From assembly GCA_910577915.1 (NCBI GenBank), contig CAJTOM010000008.1, forward strand, positions 1-37,303: a stretch of 37,303 nucleotides of DNA, in the 5' to 3' direction. Origin of the DNA: an uncultured Oscillospiraceae bacterium. Its GTDB lineage: Bacteria; Bacillota; Clostridia; Oscillospirales; Oscillospiraceae. The notes under the pieces were generated by a model that was not told where the DNA came from, ran no database searches, and worked only from the letters and a program-made list of their open reading frames with translations. Made by a program: the position numbers and the translations under genes. Position 1 is the stretch's first letter; each line of letters begins with the position of its first letter. Below, in pieces: positions 1-8,404 of the stretch.

Positions 1-1272
1 GAGGACCGCCCCCCGCCCCAGGGCCAGCGTCTCCAGGGCGCTCTCCCCGGCGGTGCGGATCTGGGCGTCGGGGGCGGCGACGGTGAGGGTGGACAGGACG
101 GCGTTTTGCAGGGTCACCGGGCCGGAGCCGGTCACCAGCACCGCCAGGGGAGCCTGCCCCGCGCCCCGGAGGGTCACGGGGGCGCTCCCCTCCACCGTCA
201 GCTCCCCGGTACCGGCATTAAAGGTCAGGCCGGAGAGATCCCGGCCCTCCGCCTGGAGGCCGCCGAACTGCAGGAGGGCGGCGGGCGCCGCCGCGGGGCC
301 GGTTTCCGCCGTCTCCGGCGCGCCGGGCGCGGCATCGCCGCCGCCGGACGCCGCCGGGGAGAGGGCCGCGCTCTCCCCGCCCTGGGCGCTCTGCGCACCG
401 GTGAAGAGGCCCAGCAGCAGCTCCAGCCCCGCCCCCTCCAACCCCGCCAGCAGCGCCGGCAGAGGGGCGGCAGGCAGGGCGGGGCCCTCCCCGGACAGCA
501 GGAGATTGACCAGAAAGTCCCGGAGGGAGGGGGCCGTGCCGCCGGTGAACTGGCTCTCAAAGTCCGCCAGGCTGGTGAAGGCGCCGTCCGTCAGCTGGGC
601 GAGGGCTTCGTCCGGCGGCGTGCCCCCCGCCACCTTCTCCAGCAGCTGCCGCAGGCCGCCCAGGGCCTCCGGCAGGTCGATGGGCCCGGAGAGGTCGCTG
701 CCGGAGATGACCGCCCCCAGGTACAGGGCCGCCAGGTATCCCGCGGCGGCGCTGCCCTCCAGGGTGGTGCCGGAAATGGCAGCCATGATCTCCGCCGCCC
801 CGGCCCCGCTGTCCAGGCCCAGGGCCGCCAGCAGCCCCTCCGGCGTCAGGGTGGGCTGGCCCAGCACCGCCGTCAGCCAGCCGGGCAGGGCCTCCGCCCC
901 GCCGGGGGTCTCGCCGGAGGCCGGCGGGGCCTCGCCGGAGGCGATCCGCTCGATCTCCGCCGCCAGCTGCTCCAGCTCCTCCTGAAGGGCCTCCCGGTCC
1001 GGCGCCTCGCCGCCGGCGGCCCGCCGGGCCAGCTCCTCCATGCGGCCCAGGCGGTCCTGGACCTCCGCCAGGGCGGCCTCGCCGGTCTGGAGGGCGCGGC
1101 GGCCCGCCCGGACGCCGCCGCCCGCCGTGAGCGCCCCGGAGGTCTCCGCCGGGGATGAGGGCCTGGCGGCGGGCCTGCTCTGGCCGGCGGGGGCCGCCTT
1201 CTCCGCCTTGCCCGTCTCCTGGCGCGGAACCACGGCAAATCCTCTGTTTCTGCGAATGGTCAGCTCTCCCAT
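1..1272 (-). CDS. Flagellin-like (D1 helix) hypothetical protein, C-terminus cut by window edge
   Basis: An uninterrupted frame of 424 codons runs from an ATG at 1272 to the window edge; the stop lies outside. AAAGGAGG sits 8 bases before the ATG, which supports the start. Residues about 1-25 are basic (TIRRNRGFAVV), followed by a Pro/Ala-rich linker. Residues about 54-112 read like the first D1 helices of flagellin: ALQTGEAALAEVQDRLGRM, then EELARRAAGG, then DREALQEELEQLAAEIERI. The rest (about 125-424) is Ala/Gly/Leu-rich and ends in short beta-like runs (VTLRGAG, VTLQNAVLSTLTV) that suggest a beta-helix. There is no signal peptide and no normal flagellin D0 start. It appears monocistronic, downstream of the recO terminator. 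Function is unknown. Flagellin resemblance is judged by eye; a structural or adhesive role would be inference. Confidence 0.75.
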   Translation of the reverse strand, partial: MGELTIRRNRGFAVVPRQETGKAEKAAPAGQSRPAARPSSPAETSGALTAGGGVRAGRRALQTGEAALAEVQDRLGRMEELARRAAGGEAPDREALQEELEQLAAEIERIASGEAPPASGETPGGAEALPGWLTAVLGQPTLTPEGLLAALGLDSGAGAAEIMAAISGTTLEGSAAAGYLAALYLGAVISGSDLSGPIDLPEALGGLRQLLEKVAGGTPPDEALAQLTDGAFTSLADFESQFTGGTAPSLRDFLVNLLLSGEGPALPAAPLPALLAGLEGAGLELLLGLFTGAQSAQGGESAALSPAASGGGDAAPGAPETAETGPAAAPAALLQFGGLQAEGRDLSGLTFNAGTGELTVEGSAPVTLRGAGQAPLAVLVTGSGPVTLQNAVLSTLTVAAPDAQIRTAGESALETLALGRGAVL

Positions 1273-1324
1273 GCCGAGCGCCTCCTTTACTCTTCCTTAT
1301 TATGGCTATCGGCAGGATGGGCGG

Positions 1325-1364
1325 GAAAGATAAGAAAGAGCCGCGGGGCGGGGCCCGCAGCTCT
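1325..1364 (-). terminator. Intrinsic terminator after recO
   Basis: On the minus strand an 11-bp stem (AGAGCTGCGGG pairing with CCCGCGGCTCT, one G-U pair, 6-base loop; 1337-1364) is followed by TTTCTTATCTTT. It lies 38 bases past the recO stop and closes the housekeeping cluster. Confidence 0.7.
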
Positions 1365-1402
1365 CAGATTCCGAGGTTTTTTCGCCATGGGCGTCGGACC
1401 GC

Positions 1403-2152
1403 CTACCGGACGCTCTTGTAAAAGTCCAGGGTCTTGAAGCCCCGCTCCAGCATGGCGTGGACGTAGGCCTCGGCGGCGTCCCCCAGCTGCTTAAGCTCCG
1501 GCTCCGGCAGGGAGAAGCTGTACAGGCGCTTCGCCTCCCCGTACAGCACCCGCCGCAGAGCCGCCAGCGCGCCGGAGGACAGGGGAAGGGCAAGCCCCCG
1601 CTCCCCCCGGCCGCAGCGGGCGCAGCAGATCACGCCCTCCCGGACGTCCAGCACCGCCCCCTCCGGCTCCGGCGCGCCGCAGAAGGCGCAGGCGTCCGCC
1701 AGGGGCTCGAAGCCGATGAGGCTCATCAGCTTCAGCTCGAAGGCCGCCTTGACCAGCGCCGGGGGCTTTTCCAGCTGCCCCAGGGCGTACAGGGCGTTGA
1801 GCAGCAGGGAGAGAATGGCCCCGCTCTCCACCTCCTCCAGCGCCGCCGCCTCCGTCAGCTCCGCCAGGTAGCTGGCCAGGCTCAGAAGCCCGATGTCCCG
1901 CCGCACCCCCTCGAACAGCTCCAGGGTGGAGCCCTCGCTGAGGTACTGCCACCCCCGGCTCTCGCTGAGGGTCAGCTCAGAGTAGGCCAGCAGCTGGGTG
2001 CAGGCGGTCACCCGGCTCTTCCGGCTCCGGGCCCCCTTGGCCACCACCGGCAGCTTCCCGCCCGCCGTGAGGACGGTCAATATTTTGTCGCTCTCCTTGG
2101 TGTCCACCGCCCGCAGGACGATGCCCCGCACAACGCTTCGCTCTCTCGCCAT
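1403..2152 (-). CDS. recO: DNA repair protein RecO
   Basis: 249 residues, a normal length for RecO, which helps load RecA on SSB-coated DNA in the RecFOR pathway. The N-terminal OB-fold start is typical (VVRGIVLRAVDTKESDKIL), and a C-terminal zinc motif is visible with C155, C158, C176/C177 and C180. The ATG at 2152 was chosen over the in-frame upstream ATG at 2275. It begins where RecO homologues begin and has AGGGG 8 bases upstream, while the extra 41 residues overlap the yqzL gene and have no family counterpart. It is the last gene of the yqfC-to-recO cluster, as in Bacillus, where yqzL and era lie just upstream. Confidence 0.95.
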   Translation of the reverse strand: MARERSVVRGIVLRAVDTKESDKILTVLTAGGKLPVVAKGARSRKSRVTACTQLLAYSELTLSESRGWQYLSEGSTLELFEGVRRDIGLLSLASYLAELTEAAALEEVESGAILSLLLNALYALGQLEKPPALVKAAFELKLMSLIGFEPLADACAFCGAPEPEGAVLDVREGVICCARCGRGERGLALPLSSGALAALRRVLYGEAKRLYSFSLPEPELKQLGDAAEAYVHAMLERGFKTLDFYKSVR

Positions 2153-2190
2153 ACGCCATCCCCTATGTAGACGGCGGGTCCTCCCCGCCG

Positions 2191-2289
2191 TCACGCCTGC
2201 TGGGAGCCCTCCTCGCCGTCCTGCTCCCGCAGCACGTAGAACTCCGGCGCGCCCGTCTCCCAGAACAGGCCCCAATATCCGTCTTCCAT
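2191..2289 (-). CDS. yqzL: YqzL-like microprotein between era and recO
   Basis: A 32-residue frame starts at ATG 2289, with GGAGGG 9 bases upstream, and ends at TGA 2191-2193. The core W-x-x-F-W-E-T-G-x-P-E-x-Y-x-L (residues 6-20) matches the pattern of the YqzL family (W..F..TG....Y.L), and the Glu/Gln-rich tail is also typical. In Bacillus and many Clostridia yqzL lies exactly between era and recO, so position supports the call as much as sequence. Its function is not known. It is shorter than the 45-50 residues usual in Bacillus. Confidence 0.8.
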   Translation of the reverse strand: MEDGYWGLFWETGAPEFYVLREQDGEEGSQQA

Positions 2290-2384
2290 TTCTCCAGGCC
2301 CTCCGCCCTTATGGTGGGCCGGCGGCCTGTCGAATATGCGTGGAAACTTGTCCCTGCGCCGCGCCGACGGCGGCCGGGCTGCTT

Positions 2385-3281
2385 TTACTGCCCGTCGTAC
2401 CCGAAGGAGCGGATATAGTTGACGTTGTCCCGCCAGTTCTCCTTCACCTTCACCCAGGTCTCCATATACACCTTCGCCCCCATGAAGCGCTCGATGTCCT
2501 CCCGGGCGTGGGAGGCGATTTTTTTCAGCATGGCCCCGTTTTTGCCGATGATGATCCCCTTGTGGCTGGCCTTCTCACAGTAGATGGTCACGTCCAGGTC
2601 GATGACCCCGCTGTCCCGCTCGGAAAACTTGGTCACCTCGATGGCGGTGCCGTGGGGGACCTCCTTGTCCAGGTTCCGCAGCAGCTTCTCCCGGACGATC
2701 TCCGCTACCACCTGCCGCTCCGGCTGGTCGGTGGTCATGCCGTCGGGGAAGAGCTGGGGGCCCGGCTGGGCGTACTGGGCCAGCTGCGCCATGAGCACGT
2801 CCAGGCCCTCCTTCCGCTGGGCGGAGACGGGGATAATGGCGTCGAAGGCGTGCACGGCGCTGTAGGCCGCCATGACCTCCAGCAGCTGGGCCTTCTCCAC
2901 GGTGTCGATCTTGTTGATGACCAGCACGGCGGGCAGATGCTCCTCCTTGACGCGGTCGATGAGCGCCAGCTCCGGCGCGCCCGCCTTGGCGATGGGCTCC
3001 ACCAGCAGGCACACCCCGTCCACGTCCGCCACCGACTCCCGGACCACCTTCACCATGTAGTCCCCCAGCCGCGTGCGGGCTCTGTGGAAGCCAGGCGTGT
3101 CCAGCAGCACAAACTGGGTGTCCCCCTGGTTCACCACGCCGCAGATGCGGGTGCGGGTGGTCTGGGGCTTGGGGGAGACGATGGCGATCTTCTCCCCCAC
3201 CAGGGCGTTGGTCAGGGTGGATTTGCCCACGTTGGGGCGGCCGGCGATGGTGATCATCGCCGTCTTTTTGATGTCGCTCAT
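2385..3281 (-). CDS. era: GTPase Era
   Basis: 298 residues, standard length. Era binds the 3' end of 16S rRNA and acts in 30S ribosome maturation. G-motifs are all present: G1 GRPNVGKST near residue 13, G3 DTPG, G4 NKID and G5 SAQ. The C-terminal KH domain is recognisable (IIGKNGAMLKKIA, then VYMETWVKVKENW). The start has TTGAGG about 8 bases upstream. It lies between the hydrolase gene (24-base gap) and yqzL. In Bacillus the preceding genes are ybeY, dgkA and cdd; here dgkA and cdd are absent and two other genes stand in their place. Confidence 0.97.
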   Translation of the reverse strand: MSDIKKTAMITIAGRPNVGKSTLTNALVGEKIAIVSPKPQTTRTRICGVVNQGDTQFVLLDTPGFHRARTRLGDYMVKVVRESVADVDGVCLLVEPIAKAGAPELALIDRVKEEHLPAVLVINKIDTVEKAQLLEVMAAYSAVHAFDAIIPVSAQRKEGLDVLMAQLAQYAQPGPQLFPDGMTTDQPERQVVAEIVREKLLRNLDKEVPHGTAIEVTKFSERDSGVIDLDVTIYCEKASHKGIIIGKNGAMLKKIASHAREDIERFMGAKVYMETWVKVKENWRDNVNYIRSFGYDGQ

Positions 3282-3305
3282 TAGGTAATCCTCAACTTTC
3301 TGATA

Positions 3306-4376
3306 TTACGGCATTGAGCCTGCCGCTTGTCTGTAGAATGCGGTGACGCTGTACATAAACGACTCGTCCAGGGCGGAGGCCCGGAATTTGTCCACCCCGG
3401 CGTAAAACGCCGCCTTCTCCCTGTCCGGAATCTCGCCGCCGTACCGCTCGTACAGCGCCGCGTAGGCCTCGTTGAGCTCGCCGGCGTAATCGAGGCAGTC
3501 CAGAGAGTGGAAGAGGCTGTTGTGCCCGTTCTGCCGCTCCCCATCCCGGATCATGTACTGTACGCGGGGGTTGGTGATCTTCTCCCGGGCGGCCATAATG
3601 CTGACGGTGTCAAAGCCCACGGTGTCGTCCCCGCTGCCGTGGATGAGCAGGACGGGGACGCCGGCGCTGTTGATGGCGTCCACCGCCGTCAGCTCCAGAA
3701 CGCCGCCGAAGGTGATCTTCTGGTTGAGCCAGATGAAGGGGTACTCCGCCCAGACCAGGGGCCCCATCATGTCCTCCCCCCAGGCCATAATCATGGACAT
3801 GGGGTCGTTGAACCCCGCCACGCTGACGGAGGCGGCGATGTCGTGGCCGAAGCCCAGAACGGCGGCGGCGGCGTAGCCGCCCCAGCTGTGGCCGTAGATG
3901 TATATGGGCACGTCCTCAAAGCGGCTCTGCTCCTCCACCCAGGTCAGGGCCGCGTCCAGATCCAGCACCGACTGGCTCAGGCCCACGCAGGTCCCGCCCT
4001 CGCTGTCCCAGCAGCCGGTGTTGCTGTAGCAGAGGACCTGCCAGCCCCGGTCCACGAAATAGAGGGCCTCGGCCAGATAGCTCTCCTCCCCGCCGCCCAG
4101 GCCGTGGGAGATTACCACCAGCCCGGCGGAATTTTCCTCACCGTAGAGGTGGCCCCGCAGGCGGTTCTTGCCGGAGCGGAATTCCACCTCCTTCCGGTCA
4201 TAGCGGTCCGCCACGTCCTTGTAATAGAGGTGGGCGGAGTACGCCGGCGGCGCGGTCCGGGCAAAGACGTCCCGGAAGAGCAGCGCCACGGCCACCGGGG
4301 ATACGGCTGCGTAGAGCAGCACCGCCGCCAGCAGCACAATGCCCACAATTTTCAAAGTTCTGCGTTTGGTCTTCAT
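3306..4376 (-). CDS. Membrane-anchored alpha/beta hydrolase (serine esterase/peptidase-like)
   Basis: 356 residues. An N-terminal basic stretch followed by a hydrophobic helix (about 9-33) should act as a signal anchor, placing the enzyme outside the membrane. The fold is shown by the oxyanion-region motif ISHGLGGG (about 89-96), the nucleophile elbow YGHSWGG with S164, an Asp in IHGSGDD (D250/D251) and a His in NGHN (H285). The ATG at 4376 was preferred to a frame extended to 4499 because GGAGG lies 10 bases upstream and the hydrophobic anchor then begins at residue 9. It follows the lipoprotein gene by 25 bases and is probably co-transcribed with era. The substrate is unknown. Confidence 0.85.
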   Translation of the reverse strand: MKTKRRTLKIVGIVLLAAVLLYAAVSPVAVALLFRDVFARTAPPAYSAHLYYKDVADRYDRKEVEFRSGKNRLRGHLYGEENSAGLVVISHGLGGGEESYLAEALYFVDRGWQVLCYSNTGCWDSEGGTCVGLSQSVLDLDAALTWVEEQSRFEDVPIYIYGHSWGGYAAAAVLGFGHDIAASVSVAGFNDPMSMIMAWGEDMMGPLVWAEYPFIWLNQKITFGGVLELTAVDAINSAGVPVLLIHGSGDDTVGFDTVSIMAAREKITNPRVQYMIRDGERQNGHNSLFHSLDCLDYAGELNEAYAALYERYGGEIPDREKAAFYAGVDKFRASALDESFMYSVTAFYRQAAGSMP

Positions 4377-4401
4377 GGCGTATGTTCCTCCATAGCGGCA
4401 C

Positions 4402-5151
4402 TCACGGGCTCTCCGGGTACCAGCAATTGAACCAGGGCTCAATGGCGTCCATATAGTCCCCGCCCTCGAAGCGGAATACCTCCTGCATCTCACCCTCAAT
4501 CCGGTCGGTTACAGAGGCGTAGATGCTGTTGATGTCCCATAAATCCTCAAAAGCTATCTTAATGTGCCGCACCTCGGTGAGGACTCCATCAATCCACTGG
4601 TAGATGGAATGGTCCCCGGTGGACGCGCTGCTGCGGGCCCAGCCGGTGATCTTTTCTTCCACCCAGTCCGCCTCCGGGTAGCAAATTTCATCGAAGGCCG
4701 GCTCATACACATACTGCCCCGCCTCCGGGTCCCACAGCCAGACGTGGTAAAAGACCGGCTGGTTGCCCATGGCGTAGATGCAGCCAAAATCATCCCAATG
4801 ATCAAAGTTGAAATCCTCTACCCGGCTCCAGGCGGGGTCCAGCAACTTATTTCCGTCGTACCGGGTGTCCTCCGCCATGGAGATGGTCTGGATGGGAACC
4901 ACCGGATCCTCCCGGTCCCAGACGGTCAGGATGAGCTTGCAGTCATCCGTGGGCTCCTCCGCCCGCTCTACGGTGACGACATGGTCATTCACATAGAAGG
5001 CGTGGTGGCTGTCGTCGCTGAGCCACTGGGCCGCCTGCTGGACGGATAACGGCGGCTCTGGCTCCTGCACCTCCTCCGGCGGAGGCGCAGGGGCGGCCTG
5101 ACATCCCGCCAGCAGCAGGGCCGTCAGCAGCAAAAACGCCCGCTGCTTCAT
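4402..5151 (-). CDS. Putative lipoprotein, XAC2610-like
   Basis: 249 residues. The start MKQRAFLLLTALLLAGC has a clear lipobox with C17, followed by a Pro/Glu-rich spacer (about 18-35), so the mature protein should be lipid-anchored outside the cell. The body contains an FNFDHWDDFGCIYAMGN stretch and a WLWDPEAGQYV segment. These resemble XAC2610-type proteins, in which an Asp-rich DxNxDxxxD loop precedes a W-x-W/F-D repeat; that assignment is by eye. The ATG overlaps the ybeY stop (ATGA, 5148-5151), so the two are translationally coupled. Function is unknown. It is an insertion relative to the Bacillus cluster. Confidence 0.8.
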   Translation of the reverse strand: MKQRAFLLLTALLLAGCQAAPAPPPEEVQEPEPPLSVQQAAQWLSDDSHHAFYVNDHVVTVERAEEPTDDCKLILTVWDREDPVVPIQTISMAEDTRYDGNKLLDPAWSRVEDFNFDHWDDFGCIYAMGNQPVFYHVWLWDPEAGQYVYEPAFDEICYPEADWVEEKITGWARSSASTGDHSIYQWIDGVLTEVRHIKIAFEDLWDINSIYASVTDRIEGEMQEVFRFEGGDYMDAIEPWFNCWYPESP

Positions 5152-5639
5152 CGCGCAATCCCCAGCTCCGCCATAATGGCCTCCTCTCTGGCCCGCATGC
5201 GGGCCTTCTCCGGCCCCTCGTCCAGGTGGTCGTACCCCAGCAGGTGCAAAACTGAGTGCACCACCAGGTAGGCCAGCTCCCGCCGGTTGGAGTGGCCGTA
5301 CTCCTTGGCCTGGGCCCGGACCCGCTCTAAGGAGAGCACCATGTCCCCCAGGGGCACCAGGCCCGTGGCGGGATCCGCGTCCTCGGGGCCGGGAAGCTCC
5401 CCCGGCGTCAGGCCGAAGGCCGGGAAGCTGAGCACGTCCGTGGGCCGGTCCACCTGGCGCATATCCAGGTTGATTTGATGGATGCCCCTGTCACTGGTGA
5501 CGGACACGTCCACCTCGCAGGGGAAGTCCGCCCCCTCGGCGGCCAGGGCGGTGCGGATAGCCCGCCGTATGAGGGCCTTCAGACTGTCGTTCACCCCCGG
5601 CACGTCCGCCGTTACAGGGATATAGTGCTGCTTTGCCAT
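5148..5639 (-). CDS. ybeY: Endoribonuclease / rRNA maturation factor YbeY
   Basis: 163 residues. YbeY is a zinc-dependent RNase acting in 16S rRNA 3'-end maturation and ribosome quality control. The signature H-x3-H-x5-H is intact in VVHSVLHLLGYDHLDEG (H128, H132, H138), and RPTDVLSFPAF is the usual conserved block. The ATG at 5639 was chosen because AAGGGGAG precedes it and the protein then starts where the family starts. The first 28 bases overlap the end of the GNAT gene, and the stop overlaps the lipoprotein start, so it sits in a chain of coupled genes. phoH (ybeZ) two genes upstream is its classical partner. Confidence 0.96.
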   Translation of the reverse strand: MAKQHYIPVTADVPGVNDSLKALIRRAIRTALAAEGADFPCEVDVSVTSDRGIHQINLDMRQVDRPTDVLSFPAFGLTPGELPGPEDADPATGLVPLGDMVLSLERVRAQAKEYGHSNRRELAYLVVHSVLHLLGYDHLDEGPEKARMRAREEAIMAELGIAR

Positions 5640-6106
5640 GGTATCGCTCCCCTTTCTCCCTCGTCTGTCTGCCGCTCCCCCGGCGGGGCGAGCTCCTTCA
5701 TCAGAAACAGCTCCGCCGGCTGCCGGAGGCTCCGGACGGGGAAGAGCAGGCATCCCGCGTCCCGGTAGCCCAGCCTCCGGTAAAAACGCTGGGCGCTCTC
5801 GTCCGCCTGGGTGGAGGTCATCAGCACCCGGAGGCCCCGGGCGGCCATGTCCGACTCCCAGCGCCCCATCAGCGCCCCGCCGCAGCCCCGCCCCCGCAGG
5901 GGCTCCTCCACAAACAGGAGGCTGCAGAAGGGAATCTGATCCCAGAAGAAATTCCAGCGCAGCAGACCGGCGGGCTGTCCGTTTTCCAGCAGGACGTAGC
6001 CCTCCCGGTCCCGGACCTTCCGGGCAAAGGCCTCCTCCGGCAGGTGGCGGTCCAGGCGGAACCAGAAGGGCCTGTCCGCCTCCTGGAGGTATCGGATTTG
6101 GATCAT
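5612..6106 (-). CDS. GNAT-family N-acetyltransferase
   Basis: 164 residues. The acetyl-CoA binding motif is visible as VEEPLRGRGCGGALMGRWE (Q/RxxGxG/A type), followed by a C-terminal RFYRRLGYRDAG block typical of GNAT motif B. Its target (small molecule or protein) cannot be told. The ATG overlaps the phoH stop by 4 bases (ATGA, 6103-6106) and the C-terminus runs 28 bases into ybeY. It is therefore wedged between phoH and ybeY, where many Firmicutes carry pgpH or nothing. The last 25 or so residues (after the GNAT fold) look unconserved and arise from the overlap. Confidence 0.88.
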   Translation of the reverse strand: MIQIRYLQEADRPFWFRLDRHLPEEAFARKVRDREGYVLLENGQPAGLLRWNFFWDQIPFCSLLFVEEPLRGRGCGGALMGRWESDMAARGLRVLMTSTQADESAQRFYRRLGYRDAGCLLFPVRSLRQPAELFLMKELAPPGERQTDEGERGAIPWQSSTISL

Positions 6107-7080
6107 GGGCGCGCCTTCTTTCCCTTGCCGCTGTAGTTGTAGTAGTCGTCGTAGGCCTTGATGATCCGCTGGACCATCACGTGGCGCACCACGTCCTGGT
6201 CGGTGAGCTCGCAGATGCCGATGCCCTCCACGTTTTTCAGCACCCGCACCGCCTCCTTCAGCCCCGAGGTCTTGTCCGCGGGCAGGTCGATCTGGGTGAT
6301 GTCCCCGGTGATAACCACCTTGGAGCCGAAGCCCATGCGGGTCAAAAACATCTTCATCTGCTCCCGGCTGGTGTTCTGGGCCTCGTCCAGGATGATGAAG
6401 CTGTCGTCCAGGGTCCGGCCCCGCATGTAGGCCAGGGGGGCTACCTCGATGTTCCCCCGCTCCAGGTACTTCTGGTAGGTCTCCGCCCCCAGCATGTCGA
6501 AGAGGGCGTCGTACAGGGGCCGCAGATAGGGGTCCACCTTGCTCTGCAGGTCCCCGGGCAGAAAGCCCAGCCGCTCCCCGGCCTCCACGGCGGGGCGGGT
6601 GAGGATGATGCGGTTGACCTGCTTGTCCCGGAAGGCCGCCACGGCGGCGGCCACCGCCAGATAGGTCTTGCCCGTTCCGGCGGGGCCCACGCCGATGGTG
6701 ACGGTGTTCTTCTGCACCGACTGGATATACCGCCGCTGGCCGATGGTCTTGGCCTTCACCGGCCGGCCCTTGGCGGTGATGCAGATCACGTCCGCCGTCA
6801 GCTCGGCGGCCTTGTCGGCCTGACCGGAGCGGGCCAGGCCGATGACGTAGCGCACCGTCTGCTCGCCGATGGTCTCCCCCTTGCTGGAGAGGGTCAGCAG
6901 GGCCCCGATGGCCTTGGACGCCAGCATGGTGTCCTCCGGCTCCCCGGCAATGCGCAGCTCCCCCTCCCGGTTGGTCACCACCACGTGAAACTCCGCCTCG
7001 ATGAGGCGGATGTTCTCGTCGAAGGAGCCGAAGATATTTACCGCCTGCTCCAGGCGGTCGATCTCAATTCTCTGTTCCAT
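6103..7080 (-). CDS. phoH: PhoH-like ATPase (YbeZ)
   Basis: 325 residues, standard length. Walker A is GPAGTGKT at 132-139 and Walker B is in SFIILDEAQN. The N-terminal part (about 1-100) is the usual nucleic-acid-binding extension of YbeZ-type proteins. PhoH/YbeZ is an RNA-linked ATPase that works with YbeY. AAGGAAG lies about 7 bases before the ATG at 7080. It follows yqfD after 132 bases in which no gene was seen, and its stop overlaps the GNAT start. Confidence 0.95.
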   Translation of the reverse strand: MEQRIEIDRLEQAVNIFGSFDENIRLIEAEFHVVVTNREGELRIAGEPEDTMLASKAIGALLTLSSKGETIGEQTVRYVIGLARSGQADKAAELTADVICITAKGRPVKAKTIGQRRYIQSVQKNTVTIGVGPAGTGKTYLAVAAAVAAFRDKQVNRIILTRPAVEAGERLGFLPGDLQSKVDPYLRPLYDALFDMLGAETYQKYLERGNIEVAPLAYMRGRTLDDSFIILDEAQNTSREQMKMFLTRMGFGSKVVITGDITQIDLPADKTSGLKEAVRVLKNVEGIGICELTDQDVVRHVMVQRIIKAYDDYYNYSGKGKKARP

Positions 7081-7212
7081 GGTTGTCTTCCTTTGTTCAT
7101 CTCATGCGATTCCCACGCCAGGAGCCCCGCCGCCGGGCGGCAGAGCCGGAACCGCCATGGTTTTCGTCTTGGGGTAAAAATCCGACCGGTGCGCTTTCCC
7201 TCCGGAAACGCA

Positions 7213-8403
7213 TCAGCCGCCCTGGGCGGGCAGCTCCACAAACCGGCCGATCTGCTCCTGGCACTCCGCCGTGAGGGTGACCAGCAGGGCGTCCCCCACC
7301 GCCTGGGCGGTCAGCGTGCGGCTGAGCACCTCCCCCTCCTCCAGACAGTCCGCCAGCCTGGCGGTCAGCACCGTGTCCGCCAGGGCCAGGGCCTCCTCCT
7401 CCGTCCGCTGCCGCGGGGAGAGGGTGTAGGGCCGCAGGGTCTCGGTGACGGCGGTGACCGGCAGGGCCACGTCCCCCGGCAGCCGCCACTTCTCCCAGGT
7501 GGTTATTTTATCACAAGTATCCCCGGAAATGCTACTGCCAAAATACAAATTTATCCGATTTTTTCCCACCAGCAGGGCCCGGCGCACCACCTCCTCCCCG
7601 GTGCAGGTCCGCTCCTGGACCGTCAGGGGCACCTGACAGCGCAGCTGGTACCACGTCCGGCCGTACACCTTCCCCATGCCCCGCAGGTACCGGGCCCCGG
7701 AGAAGTCGCTCTCCACCACCCCGGAGATGAGCAGCTGGCCCTCCTTCACTGTGGTCCCCGGCAGGACCTGCTTCTCCCCGCCCCAGGGCTGGACGGCGGT
7801 GACCAGGGCGTCCTTAGCGGCCACGGTGTTGCCCGGCTCCCGCTGGCTGACGATCTCCGGGGCGGGGACGCGCTCGCGCACCTGGACGTAGGCCCGGCAG
7901 CCCTTGACGTTGACGGCGATGTAGCTCAGCTGGGGCATCTCCAGCAGCAGCAGGTTGCGCAGCTCCGGGGAGTCCACGGCGTAGCCGTAGGTCCCGAAGC
8001 CCACCCCGTGGCGCTCCAGGGCCCGGAGAATCTCCTGGGGGGAGACCGTCTCGCAGCCCTCCACCTGGAAGTCCCAGATGAAAAAGGAGCTGTACACCAG
8101 CGCCGCCAGCCCCAGCGCCAGGGTCACCCACAGGGCGTACCGGCGGCGCATCCGGCCCAGGAAGAAGGGGGTCCCCTTCCAGGACACCGCCGTCAAGTCG
8201 CAGTCCACCCGCTTCGACAGCCGCCGCAGCCGCTTCCAGTCCCGCCGGGCCAGGGTGAAGGTGAAGGCCACTGGGGACTCCCAGCGCAGGTCCCAGAAGG
8301 CCACGCCGTACTCCGCGCACAGGTTCAGAACCCGCTCCGGGAAGCCGCTCTCCACCCGGCCCGTCACCTCCCCCTTAAGCAGGTTCACCACATGGCTCAT
8401 CAT
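7213..8403 (-). CDS. yqfD: Sporulation protein YqfD
   Basis: 396 residues. YqfD is a mother-cell membrane protein linked to sporulation in Bacillus; biochemical role unknown. A basic region is followed by one membrane helix (about 95-115, TLALGLAALVYSSFFIWDF), then a long extracytoplasmic part beginning with the VEGCETVSPQEILRALERHG block typical of the family. Two Met codons are adjacent at 8403 and 8400, and the ribosome binding site before them is weak. Translation probably depends on coupling to yqfC, whose stop lies one base upstream. Confidence 0.93.
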   Translation of the reverse strand: MMSHVVNLLKGEVTGRVESGFPERVLNLCAEYGVAFWDLRWESPVAFTFTLARRDWKRLRRLSKRVDCDLTAVSWKGTPFFLGRMRRRYALWVTLALGLAALVYSSFFIWDFQVEGCETVSPQEILRALERHGVGFGTYGYAVDSPELRNLLLLEMPQLSYIAVNVKGCRAYVQVRERVPAPEIVSQREPGNTVAAKDALVTAVQPWGGEKQVLPGTTVKEGQLLISGVVESDFSGARYLRGMGKVYGRTWYQLRCQVPLTVQERTCTGEEVVRRALLVGKNRINLYFGSSISGDTCDKITTWEKWRLPGDVALPVTAVTETLRPYTLSPRQRTEEEALALADTVLTARLADCLEEGEVLSRTLTAQAVGDALLVTLTAECQEQIGRFVELPAQGG

Positions 8404-8404
8404 C

